Shown here: piece by piece, positions 9,357-16,732 of the stretch
Numbering within the stretch: the stretch's first letter is position 1
How the letters are laid out: each line of letters begins with the position of its first letter
Assembly (NCBI GenBank): GCA_016870915.1
Contig: VFZY01000035.1
Coordinates: 1-39,822 of the forward strand
Direction of reading: 5' to 3'
DNA from: Acidobacteriota bacterium
GTDB lineage: Bacteria > Acidobacteriota > Terriglobia > Bryobacterales > Bryobacteraceae
Length of the DNA stretch: 39,822 bases
Made by a program: the position numbers and the translations under genes
The notes under the pieces: model-generated
Told to the model about the DNA's origin: nothing
What the model saw: the letters and a program-made list of their open reading frames with translations, nothing else
Database searches by the model: none

Positions 9357-9600
9357 ACAGCCGTTCAACGGGCGTTTCCCGAGTGTGACCGGTACATTCA
9401 TGGACCGCTCGGGCTCATGTCCTGCTCGTATGAGGAACCGCGCAAGACGGACTCGCCCCGGCTCTAAGTTGATTATTTGGAGCCGCGCCGGAGCGGCCTT
9501 TGCCGGCTGGCAACCCCTTCACGCGGCATGTCGAGCGCTCAAGGCGGATCGCGGCATCGTTGCGACTCACCGGCAGCGCGGCCGAGGCTGGTCCAATGTC
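9357..9600 (-). pseudogene. Decayed fragment resembling the 3' end (PDZ part) of htrA
   Basis: Three blocks here repeat blocks of the neighbouring htrA in the same order and orientation: 9357-9367 equals 9679-9689 (11 bp), 9397-9408 equals 9720-9731 (12 bp) and 9516-9538 equals 9954-9976 (23 bp, all identical). Minus-strand translation around them gives RSMNVPVTLG beside RSMKVTVMLG of the intact protein, and LDMPREGV beside LDMPREGG. The two matching pieces lie in different frames, a TAA interrupts the upstream one, and the spacing between the last two blocks is about 115 bp shorter than in htrA. I infer a second htrA-type gene or a tandem copy that was deleted and frameshifted. The upstream limit near 9600 is uncertain. 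Confidence 0.5.
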
Positions 9601-9676
9601 ACTGCCAACGCCCGGCGCGCGCGAACCGCGAGCGTGCCTTGAGTATGCGGCTGCGCTGGGCTAGTTCAGGACCGGC

Positions 9677-10831
9677 TCACAGCCGTTCACTGGGAGCCTC
9701 ACCCAGCATGACGGTGACCTTCATGGACCGCCCGCCCCGGAAAATGGTGAGTTCCACCGTGTCGCCGGCGCGCTTCCGGTAGATCGACCGGATCACCGCG
9801 TCGCTGCGATCGCAGGGCTTACCGTCGATGGCTGTGATGAGGTCGCCGCCGATGCCCACCGGGGTGTTGCCGATGATGACTTCGCGCCGGGCGCCGCGGA
9901 TGCCAGCGGATTCGGCGGCGGAACCGGGTACGATGTCCTGCACCAGCAGACCGCCTTCACGCGGCATGTCGAGCGCCTCGGCGACATCGCCGAAGATGTG
10001 CAGCGTGGTCACGCCCAGACGGGGCCGGGCGTACTTCTTGCCGCGGATGAAATCCTCCATCATGCTCTTGGCGCGGTTGATGGGCATGGCGAACCCGATG
10101 CCGATGTTCCCGCCAGGCCCATAAATCGCGGTGTTGATGCCGATGACGCTGCCCTGCGAATCGAGCAGCGGGCCGCCGCTATTGCCCGGGTTGATGGCTG
10201 CGTCGGTCTGGATCATGCCTTCCAGCTCACGCCCGTCCTGATCTCGGATGTTGCGACCCAGCGAACTGACAATCCCCGTGGTGAGCGTGCCTTCCAGGCC
10301 GAACGGATTGCCAATGGCGAGCACCTTCTGGCCCACCTGGATATTGTCGGATTCGCCCAAGCGCAGGAAACTGATGGCGCCCTTGGGTTGAATCTGGATG
10401 AGGGCCAGGTCATTGTTGGGGTCGCGGTCGAGCAGCTTGGCCTTGTACCGGGAGCGGTCCGGCAGGGTCACCGTGATCTCGGGCGCGTTGCCTGAGACCA
10501 CGTGGTTGTTGGTAAGGATGTAGCCTTTTTCGTCGATGATGAAGCCGGAGCCGGAGTTGCTGGCCGGGTAGACCTCAAGGAACCAGTTGCGCCGGTAGAC
10601 GGTGCTCGAAATGTTCACCGTGGCGGCGTGAGCCCGCTTGTAGATGTCGATGTTGTTGAGTTCGTCGTTGCTTAAGCCGGCCGAACGGGCGACATCGGGT
10701 CCGGTCCAGCCCGCGCTTCCGCCAGTGGCGGTGGCGCTCAGCAACTGCCGAGGGTTCCAGCCGGCGCGGCCGGTGAAGTACACGAAGCCGCCCACCAGCA
10801 GGGCGGCGAGGATCAACGTTCTGGCTTTCAT
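9677..10831 (-). CDS. HtrA/DegP-type serine protease, membrane-anchored, one PDZ domain
   Basis: The protein of 384 residues starts with an uncleaved-looking signal anchor (LILAALLVGGFVYFTG), so the protease domain should face the periplasm. The trypsin-like domain carries His110 in ILTNNHVVSG, Asp141 in NNDLALIQ and Ser218 in NPGNSGGPLL. One PDZ domain follows from about residue 270 (RLGVTTLHIFGDVAEALDMP, then VPGSAAESAGI) to the end. A single PDZ domain and an anchor make it closer to DegS-like or short HtrA proteins than to DegP. Such enzymes degrade or sense misfolded envelope proteins. Its ATG overlaps the coaE stop codon by 4 nt (ATGA), so the two are translationally coupled. A decayed relative lies just downstream. 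Confidence 0.95.
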   Translation of the reverse strand: MKARTLILAALLVGGFVYFTGRAGWNPRQLLSATATGGSAGWTGPDVARSAGLSNDELNNIDIYKRAHAATVNISSTVYRRNWFLEVYPASNSGSGFIIDEKGYILTNNHVVSGNAPEITVTLPDRSRYKAKLLDRDPNNDLALIQIQPKGAISFLRLGESDNIQVGQKVLAIGNPFGLEGTLTTGIVSSLGRNIRDQDGRELEGMIQTDAAINPGNSGGPLLDSQGSVIGINTAIYGPGGNIGIGFAMPINRAKSMMEDFIRGKKYARPRLGVTTLHIFGDVAEALDMPREGGLLVQDIVPGSAAESAGIRGARREVIIGNTPVGIGGDLITAIDGKPCDRSDAVIRSIYRKRAGDTVELTIFRGGRSMKVTVMLGEAPSERL

Positions 10832-11433
10832 GCGGCGATTCTCCGTAGCGAGCCGAGAACGGCCCGTGTCTGCTCAAGCGTGCTCTCCACGGTGGTGGAG
10901 TTATCAATGACGTAGTCGGCCAAGGCGCACTTGGCGGCGGCGGACCACTGGCCAGCCATGCGAGCCTGGGCCTGCCCGGCCGTCATCCGGTCGCGGGCGA
11001 CGGCGCGCTCCACCTGTTGGTGCGCGGCGCACACCACCACCACCACCCGGTCGAAGTTCCGGTGGTTGCCCGATTCAATCAAGAGCGCGGCTTCCACAAT
11101 CGCAATCTTATCAGGGTGAAGCCGGGCGGTTTCGGCCAGCCAGGCCTCCTCTAAGTGAAAGACGGCGGGATGCACCAACTTGTTCAGCCGTTCCAGCCTT
11201 TCCGGCCGTCCAAACACCTCAGCCGCCAGGCGGCTTCGTACTATGTCTCCATTGTCATCCAAAATCCCCCGGCCGAATTCGGCCACGACGGGTGCGTAGG
11301 CTTCACCACCCCGGGCGATTGCCTGGTGTCCCAACTGGTCCGCTTTTGCCAGGTGGCAGCCCTGTGAAACCAGATACTCCCCCACCATACTCTTACCGGA
11401 TGCCAAGCCTCCGGTTAAGCCCACCCGAAGCAT
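10828..11433 (-). CDS. coaE: Dephospho-CoA kinase
   Basis: CoaE phosphorylates the 3' hydroxyl of dephospho-CoA in the last step of coenzyme A synthesis. The protein of 201 residues opens with the P-loop GGLASGKS (residues 8-15) and contains the typical KADQLGHQAIARGG segment, the LVHPAVF lid region and the late GQAQARMAGQW motif. Length is normal for the family. The ATG follows the folD stop codon directly, with no spacer, and the gene ends in a 4-nt overlap with htrA. Coupling of folD, coaE and htrA is therefore likely. Confidence 0.95.
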   Translation of the reverse strand: MLRVGLTGGLASGKSMVGEYLVSQGCHLAKADQLGHQAIARGGEAYAPVVAEFGRGILDDNGDIVRSRLAAEVFGRPERLERLNKLVHPAVFHLEEAWLAETARLHPDKIAIVEAALLIESGNHRNFDRVVVVVCAAHQQVERAVARDRMTAGQAQARMAGQWSAAAKCALADYVIDNSTTVESTLEQTRAVLGSLRRIAA

Positions 11434-12354
11434 TCAGACTCCGGCGCGGCGTTCCGCCGCGGCCACCGTGTTCACCATCAGCATGGCAATGGTCAGCGGA
11501 CCGACGCCCCCGGGCACCGGCGTGTAGGCGCCGGCCAGCCGCGCCGCATCGCCGGGGTGGACGTCGCCCACCGTGGCGCGGCCTGTCCGCCGGAAGTTCT
11601 CAAGCCGGGCGGCATCGTGCGCCAACAGGCGTTCCGCCAGATCCGCATTGGTAACCTGATTGATTCCCACGTCGATTACGGTTGCCCCGGGTTGTATGAA
11701 CTCTTCCGTGACAAACCCCGGCCGGCCGATAGCGGCCACCAGGATGGATGCCCGGCGGCACACCTCGGGAAGGTTGGACGTGCGAGAGTGGCAAATGGTC
11801 ACGGTGGCGTGCTCGTGCAGCAGCAGCATGGCCTGCGGCTTACCCACGATGTCGCTTCGGCCGATGATCACCGCTTCCTGGCCCGCCATGGGAATGCCGT
11901 CGCGGCGGAGCAATTCAATCACACCGGCTGGAGTGCAAGGGCGCGGCCCCGGCTGATTGGCCACCAGCAGGCCGGTATTGCAGGGGTGGAAGCCGTCGAC
12001 ATCCTTTTCGGGCGCGATGGCAAGCAGCACCTGTCCCGCATCCACATGGCGAGGCAAAGGCATCTGCACCAGGATCCCGTCGATATCGGGCCGGCGGTTG
12101 AGCGTTTGGACAACATCCAGCAGTTCCCCGGTGGTGATGGAAGCGGGCGGTGTGAGCTTTTCGGACCGGATTCCAAGCTCCTCACAGGCCTTTTCCTTGT
12201 TCCTTACGTAGATGGCGGAGGCGGGGTCATCACCCACAAGAACTACGGCAAGCGCCGGCGGGTGTTTGGCGGCGCGTAAGCGGGCGATTCGGGGCAGCAG
12301 TTCCAGGCGGACCTCGCTGCCGGTTTTCCTTCCATCGAGAATTCGGGCTGGCAT
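11434..12354 (-). CDS. folD: Bifunctional methylenetetrahydrofolate dehydrogenase/methenyltetrahydrofolate cyclohydrolase
   Basis: FolD interconverts 5,10-methylene-, 5,10-methenyl- and 10-formyl-tetrahydrofolate, feeding purine and formyl-methionine synthesis. From the ATG at 12354 it has 306 residues. Tyr49 and the catalytic Lys53 (YVRNK), VQMPLPRHVD, KDVDGFHPCN and PCTPAGVIELL are all present, followed by the Rossmann part with VIIGRSDIVGKP and the conserved end PVPGGVGPLTIAML. The open frame extends upstream into the permease gene, but the family N-terminus fits 12354. No strong ribosome binding site is visible. It begins 13 nt after the permease stop. Confidence 0.96.
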   Translation of the reverse strand: MPARILDGRKTGSEVRLELLPRIARLRAAKHPPALAVVLVGDDPASAIYVRNKEKACEELGIRSEKLTPPASITTGELLDVVQTLNRRPDIDGILVQMPLPRHVDAGQVLLAIAPEKDVDGFHPCNTGLLVANQPGPRPCTPAGVIELLRRDGIPMAGQEAVIIGRSDIVGKPQAMLLLHEHATVTICHSRTSNLPEVCRRASILVAAIGRPGFVTEEFIQPGATVIDVGINQVTNADLAERLLAHDAARLENFRRTGRATVGDVHPGDAARLAGAYTPVPGGVGPLTIAMLMVNTVAAAERRAGV

Positions 12355-12367
12355 GAAACTGGGGTGT

Positions 12368-13765
12368 CTAGGCGGCGCGCCGCCGCAGATGATATGAGAT
12401 GGCTCCCACGGCAGCCAGGGCGGCGGTGGCGCCCACGATGACCGGCTTGAACCACACACCCACGGCCGTGGTGACGGCGGCGAGACTGACAAACATCAGT
12501 GGGATGAGCGGATAGGCAAAACTCACCACGGCGAGCCTCTGCCACCCCGGCCGTTGGCGGAACTTGAAAATCGACGCGACGGCCATGGCAGCGAAGAACC
12601 CCAACGTGACCCCGATGAAGAGAACCAGGTCAGGGAACGGCGTGAGGGTCATGACGATGGAGCAGGCACCCTGGCAGAGAATGGCGGCGGCCGGCGTGCG
12701 CCACTTGGGGTGGACGCTGCCCGCCCAGCGGAAGAAGGCACCGTTGCGCGCCATGGCGTAGTAGACTCGCGGGCCGACAATCACCATGGCGTTCACGGTG
12801 GAAACCAGGGAGAGAGCCATCAGCGCGCTGAACACGCCGCCGATGCCGGAACCAAACAGGTTGGATGCCGCGAGCGATCCGATGGCAATGACGCCTTTCA
12901 TCTGCTCCATGGGGGCGGCGTAAAGGAACACAAAGTTGAGCAGGACGTAGAGGGTGGCAACCAGGATGGTGCCGCAGGTGAGAGCCAGGGGGAGTGTTCG
13001 CTTGGGGTCCTTGATCTCCTCGGCAACATAGGTGGCGGCGTTCCAGCCGCTGTAACTGGTGTAGATGAAGAACAGACTGATGGCGAACTGCGCCGCCAAC
13101 GGGAACGGCGAAGTGCGCACGGCGGGCTGCGAGAAGTGCGCCCAGTTGCCGGCCCCGGCCAGGAATCCGAAGACGATGAACGAAGCGATGACGGCGATCT
13201 TGATGGCTGTCAGGGCATTCTGCACGCGCGACGCCGGACGCAGCCCCACCAGGTTGAGCACGGTGAGGGCCGCCACCAGCGCGGACGCCGCCGCCTGCGC
13301 GCCGCCAATCTTGATCTGGAACCAGGCGGGTCCCAGCGTGAGCAGCGTGTTCGATTGCTTGAGAGCGGGGTTGAAGTATCCCAGGTAATCGCTGAAGGCG
13401 AGTGCGGAGGCGGCAATGGGGCCGGAGAAACCGGCGACAAACGACACCCACCCTACCATGAATCCCCAGGCGCCGCCGTAGGCTTCCGTGAGGTAGACGT
13501 ACTCGCCGCCGGAGGAGGGGAAGTTGATGCCAAGCTCCGAATAGACGAATGCGCCGGCCAGCGCGGCGACGGCACCCACGATCCAGATGCCAATGAAGAG
13601 GTTGACGTCGGCCAGATCGCCGGCCAGGAATCCACTGGTGGTGAAGATGCCGGTGCCCACCATGTTCGAGATGACGAGGGCGGCGGCGCTGCCCAAGCCC
13701 AACTGCCGTAAGAGGGCGGGTTTGCCGTCGTTCGAAGCGGCGGGGGCGGTCTTCACGGATGCCAT
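12368..13765 (-). CDS. APC-superfamily amino acid permease
   Basis: From the ATG at 13765 the protein has 465 residues with about 12 hydrophobic segments. The first helix carries the APC substrate-binding motif NMVGTGIFTTSG, and the second region has FVYSELGINFPSSGGEYVYL, typical of the L-type/amino-acid-polyamine-organocation group. It probably imports or exchanges an amino acid across the inner membrane. A TTG six nt further upstream is an alternative start. Its upstream neighbour encodes a deacylase of the AstE/AspA type, so the substrate might be an acylated or released amino acid, which is inference. A 48-nt gap before it contains a possible -10 element. Confidence 0.9.
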   Translation of the reverse strand: MASVKTAPAASNDGKPALLRQLGLGSAAALVISNMVGTGIFTTSGFLAGDLADVNLFIGIWIVGAVAALAGAFVYSELGINFPSSGGEYVYLTEAYGGAWGFMVGWVSFVAGFSGPIAASALAFSDYLGYFNPALKQSNTLLTLGPAWFQIKIGGAQAAASALVAALTVLNLVGLRPASRVQNALTAIKIAVIASFIVFGFLAGAGNWAHFSQPAVRTSPFPLAAQFAISLFFIYTSYSGWNAATYVAEEIKDPKRTLPLALTCGTILVATLYVLLNFVFLYAAPMEQMKGVIAIGSLAASNLFGSGIGGVFSALMALSLVSTVNAMVIVGPRVYYAMARNGAFFRWAGSVHPKWRTPAAAILCQGACSIVMTLTPFPDLVLFIGVTLGFFAAMAVASIFKFRQRPGWQRLAVVSFAYPLIPLMFVSLAAVTTAVGVWFKPVIVGATAALAAVGAISYHLRRRAA

Positions 13766-13774
13766 GTTCAACCC

Positions 13775-13780
13775 ATTGTA
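13775..13780 (-). promoter_or_regulatory. Possible -10 element before the permease gene
   Basis: Minus-strand TACAAT lies 9 nt before the ATG at 13765. A transcript starting 6 to 7 nt downstream would be almost leaderless. No good -35 is seen. Confidence 0.3.
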
Positions 13781-13813
13781 CCCGCTGCGGCCGGCTCGAA
13801 AAGCGGCTTTTCC

Positions 13814-14845
13814 TTACGCGAGCAATCGTTCGAGCGGCGTTTCCCTGCCGATGACGAACAGTGTCTGGCCGCGGCGCGGGCGTGCGCTCAGGTGCATCAT
13901 CAGCACGAACCCCGCCGCATGGGCTCGAATTTCGCGAGCCGGGGCGCCATGGTCCGAAAAATCGTGGAGGCGGCCGATGAGCGCGCCCGCTTCCACGCGT
14001 GCGCCTAGATCCACCACCGGTTCCCACACGCCATCGGCGGGGCAGGGGCGATAGTCGTCCAGATTCTCCGCGCTCACGATCACCGGCGGACCCGCGTCCT
14101 CCGCGCGCAGCCGGCGCACGGGCCCATCCACCAGCCCGTAGTGCCGAAGAACGTTCAGGGTTCCCTCATAGGCGTAACGCACGCCAACGGTGGAAGTGGT
14201 CTCGCCGCCGCCGAACTCGCTGCCGATGGTGATCTTGCCTTCCGCCTCGGCCTCGTCGGTGAGCAGACCGCTGGCCATGGTGCTGGCGTAGATCATGATA
14301 AACGGCGGATCGAACAGCGCCGCAACGCGGGCTGTTTCCTCGCGCTGCGCGCGGCTGGGAATCGGATGGAAAGAGGTAACGATGGGGAAAGCCCCCTCCT
14401 TGCCCCCGGAGTGGATGTCGATGACCACTCGCCCGCGCGGAAACACGAAGCGCTTCACGAAGTTCGAGATGCGATAACTGATGCTGCCACGCGGATTACC
14501 TGGGAAGGCCCGGTTCATGTTGACGCCATCCAAAGGAGATTCGCGTTGATTGGCCACGCAAGCGCTCTCGCTCAGACGCGGCATCAGCACCACGTGGCCC
14601 GACATTTCCGCCGGGTCCAGATCCGCGCACAGGCGCTTCACGCCGATCTGCCCTTCATACTCATTGCCGTGCGTGCCGCCGAAGATGAGGATGCCGTTTG
14701 GATTCGTCCCGCGATGGCCGTTGATCACCGTGAGTGGCACGAGTGAATAGCCCCAGGTGCCGTCCAGGTGGAACGCCACGTTGTAATGGTGCTTCCCGGG
14801 ACGGTCCCAGTCAATGTGCGCGGGGTCGAAAATGGTTTCCGGCAT
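13814..14845 (-). CDS. Succinylglutamate desuccinylase/aspartoacylase-family zinc deacylase (DoeB-like)
   Basis: Start ATG at 14845 is preceded by a GGAG site about 8 nt away, giving 343 residues without a signal peptide. The zinc-carboxypeptidase fold is shown by GGTHGNEYEG (His59 and Glu62) and IDIHSGG (His145), the three expected zinc ligands, plus the substrate-binding NMNRAFPG motif. Members cleave the acyl group from N-acyl amino acids. The overall pattern (H-G-N-E-Y-E-G, then the SP-x-D-G-x-N-x-N-R-x-FPG series) is closest to DoeB, the N-acetyl-diaminobutyrate deacetylase of ectoine breakdown, but no other doe gene is nearby, so I do not assign that symbol. The gene lies 5 nt after an amidohydrolase gene and upstream of an amino acid permease. 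Confidence 0.88.
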   Translation of the reverse strand: MPETIFDPAHIDWDRPGKHHYNVAFHLDGTWGYSLVPLTVINGHRGTNPNGILIFGGTHGNEYEGQIGVKRLCADLDPAEMSGHVVLMPRLSESACVANQRESPLDGVNMNRAFPGNPRGSISYRISNFVKRFVFPRGRVVIDIHSGGKEGAFPIVTSFHPIPSRAQREETARVAALFDPPFIMIYASTMASGLLTDEAEAEGKITIGSEFGGGETTSTVGVRYAYEGTLNVLRHYGLVDGPVRRLRAEDAGPPVIVSAENLDDYRPCPADGVWEPVVDLGARVEAGALIGRLHDFSDHGAPAREIRAHAAGFVLMMHLSARPRRGQTLFVIGRETPLERLLA

Positions 14846-14850
14846 GGCGG

Positions 14851-15705
14851 TTACTCCAGGCCCAACAGGGCGGTTGTCTCGCGCTGGAGCATCGCTTCCA
14901 TCTTCTCCATGTTCAACCGCGGCAGCGCCGTGCCTTCCAGCATGTTGTTCAGGGCGCGCATGCCGGCAATGCTCGCATCCACGGTGGTGAACGGGTAATC
15001 GCTGCCGAACAGAAGCTTGTTCCAGACCCCATATTCCTGCACCAGCATCAGCGAATGGTAGAGCTGGAACGGACGGTAGTGCAGCGCGGAGACATCGGCG
15101 TAAAGGTTCGGGTGCTTTCGAATGGTGGCCACGCAGTCGCCCTCGTAAGGGTGGCCGAGATGCGCCAGGATCATGTAGACCTCCGGGAATCGCATGGCCA
15201 CGCGATCGAGCAAACGCGGCAATGTGCAGTCCAGGGGCGCCTGGGAGATGAACGTCGTGCCGGTGTGCAGCAGCACCGGCAGTGCGTGCCGCGCGGCATA
15301 ACTCCAAAGATCGTCGAGTTCAGCCGAGCCGGGGTCGAAGCCGGCATACATGGGCATGAGCTTGATGCCGCGCATGCGCAGGTTGCGGTGGCCCTCTTCC
15401 ATCTCATCGCGCCAGCCGGGCTGTGTGGGATCCAGGCTCAGGAACGGGATGAGTTGGCCCGGGTGCTCATCCGCATAGGCGCGAATGGCATGGTCGGGCA
15501 CCCAGAGTCCGGCGCGGCGCGCCTTGCCGCCAAAGACCACGGTTTTGTGGCAGGCGGTGGCGGAGGCGTGATACTCCTCCCAACGGACGGTGAGATCCAC
15601 TTCCTGGTCGCCGCGGGCCCGGCGCGCCTGCGAACGGAAGTCGTCGCTGAAGTGTTCCGGATACCGCCAGAAGTGGCTGTGGACGTCGACGACCATGGCA
15701 CTCAT
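14851..15705 (-). CDS. Amidohydrolase-2 family metal-dependent hydrolase (TIM barrel)
   Basis: The protein of 284 residues begins MSAMVVDVHSHFW, with the His9-x-His11 metal site directly at the N-terminus and no signal peptide, so it is cytoplasmic. Later motifs include LPVLLHTGT, MILAHLGHP and the C-terminal metal aspartate in LLFGSDYPF. The family (ACMSD-related) includes decarboxylases and hydrolases of ring or carboxylate substrates; the exact reaction cannot be read. Its ATG overlaps the stop of the DHH gene by 4 nt, and the deacylase gene follows after 5 nt. A second in-frame ATG four codons in is possible. Confidence 0.87.
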   Translation of the reverse strand: MSAMVVDVHSHFWRYPEHFSDDFRSQARRARGDQEVDLTVRWEEYHASATACHKTVVFGGKARRAGLWVPDHAIRAYADEHPGQLIPFLSLDPTQPGWRDEMEEGHRNLRMRGIKLMPMYAGFDPGSAELDDLWSYAARHALPVLLHTGTTFISQAPLDCTLPRLLDRVAMRFPEVYMILAHLGHPYEGDCVATIRKHPNLYADVSALHYRPFQLYHSLMLVQEYGVWNKLLFGSDYPFTTVDASIAGMRALNNMLEGTALPRLNMEKMEAMLQRETTALLGLE

Positions 15706-16655
15706 GTCTTTAGTTCAGCCAGGATTTCGCTGGCCACCTGGCGCGCGCGATCGACCTCGCCGCGCTCAAAGCTGATGGCGCCCACACGCGGGTGGCCGCC
15801 GCCGCCGTAGCGTTCGCAGATGGAGGCCAGGTTGTGTTTCAGGTCGCCCGTGGCCCACGGGTTGGACCCCACCGATACCTTGGTGCGGAAGCTGGCCAGC
15901 AGAACCGACACGGTGTACACCGACTGTGGGAACAGGTGATACGGAATGAACTTGTTGTAGCCGTCCAACCCTTCGTTCACCAGGTCGAAAAACAGCACGC
16001 CGTTGTCGCAGTGCGCCGTTCTACCAATCACTTCGATCGACCGCAAGTGGCGTTCGTGCAGCGGCTCATAGATCTCGCGCACTTCCGGCATGGCGATGAT
16101 CTCATCCAGCGTATGATGGCGCATCCAGCCAATGATCTTCTGCACAATGCCGGAGCCCTTGGCGGCCTCAATCACCAGGGTCAGCTTCATGGCGGGCGCG
16201 GCCAGTCCCGTGGCTTCAGCGGCATCGCGATAGAGCGCGCCGTCGATCACATCGGCCCACTGAACGAGGTCGTCGAGATCGTTGGGCTGGTAGCCCCAGC
16301 GCTCACGGGTCATGGTGGCGATGTAGCGGGTGCAGGAGCGGTAGCCGGGGTCGAACATCTTCCGCCCGCTGACGTCGCGGGAATGATGTTCGGCGTCCTC
16401 CTGCGTGAGGAACGCACTCTGGTGATGATCGAACCACCAGGTGAGCTTGTCGTTGCTTGAGTACTTGAAATCGACGATGGCGTTCTCATCTCCGTCAAAC
16501 AGCGAGTCCTCGAAGATCTGGGAGGCCTTGTGCGCCATTCCCGTATAGAGAAACTCCGCGCCGGGATGGACGTGGTCGCCGATGAAGCGGCTGAAGTAGG
16601 CCGCCGAAGCCGCGCCGTCGAAGCAGTGGTCGTGATAAAGAATGCGAACCCGCAT
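15702..16655 (-). CDS. DHH-family phosphoesterase
   Basis: The protein of 317 residues starts with ILYHDHCFDGAASAA, a variant of the first DHH motif, then IVDFKY, then WWFDHHQS with Asp76-His77-His78, the diagnostic metal-binding triad. The C-terminal part ends with RYGGGGHPRVGAISF, the GGGH motif of the DHHA1 substrate-binding domain. The family hydrolyses nanoRNAs, cyclic dinucleotides or pyrophosphate; a two-domain protein of this length fits the nanoRNase/pAp phosphatase side, but the first motif differs from typical NrnA. It is the first gene of a minus-strand series and starts 77 nt from the divergent glycosyltransferase gene. Confidence 0.88.
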   Translation of the reverse strand: MRVRILYHDHCFDGAASAAYFSRFIGDHVHPGAEFLYTGMAHKASQIFEDSLFDGDENAIVDFKYSSNDKLTWWFDHHQSAFLTQEDAEHHSRDVSGRKMFDPGYRSCTRYIATMTRERWGYQPNDLDDLVQWADVIDGALYRDAAEATGLAAPAMKLTLVIEAAKGSGIVQKIIGWMRHHTLDEIIAMPEVREIYEPLHERHLRSIEVIGRTAHCDNGVLFFDLVNEGLDGYNKFIPYHLFPQSVYTVSVLLASFRTKVSVGSNPWATGDLKHNLASICERYGGGGHPRVGAISFERGEVDRARQVASEILAELKT

Positions 16656-16690
16656 GGGACCCCGAAAATGGAGCAGGAAAACCTCCTAGC

Positions 16691-16724
16691 TTGACGCAAA
16701 GCGGGGGTCCAGCGCAACTATACT
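16691..16724 (+). promoter_or_regulatory. Promoter elements of the glycosyltransferase gene in a 77-bp divergent region
   Basis: TTGACG at 16691-16696 and TATACT at 16719-16724 resemble sigma70 hexamers, but the 22-bp spacer is longer than usual, so the -10 may act alone. The predicted start near 16731 is only a few nt from the GTG at 16733, implying a leaderless or nearly leaderless message. A minus-strand TATAGT (16722-16717) overlaps the same bases and could serve the DHH gene. Confidence 0.4.
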
Positions 16725-16732
16725 GAAGAAAC

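Noticed and set aside
9142-9642. Small open frames in the gap upstream of htrA (9142-9357 minus, 9385-9642 plus)
   Set aside because: No ribosome binding site and composition unlike neighbours; the second crosses the htrA-like remnant on the opposite strand.
13798-13812. Short GAAAAG/CTTTTC inverted repeat between the deacylase and permease genes
   Set aside because: Only six AT-rich base pairs with a 3-nt loop, too weak to call a terminator or operator.
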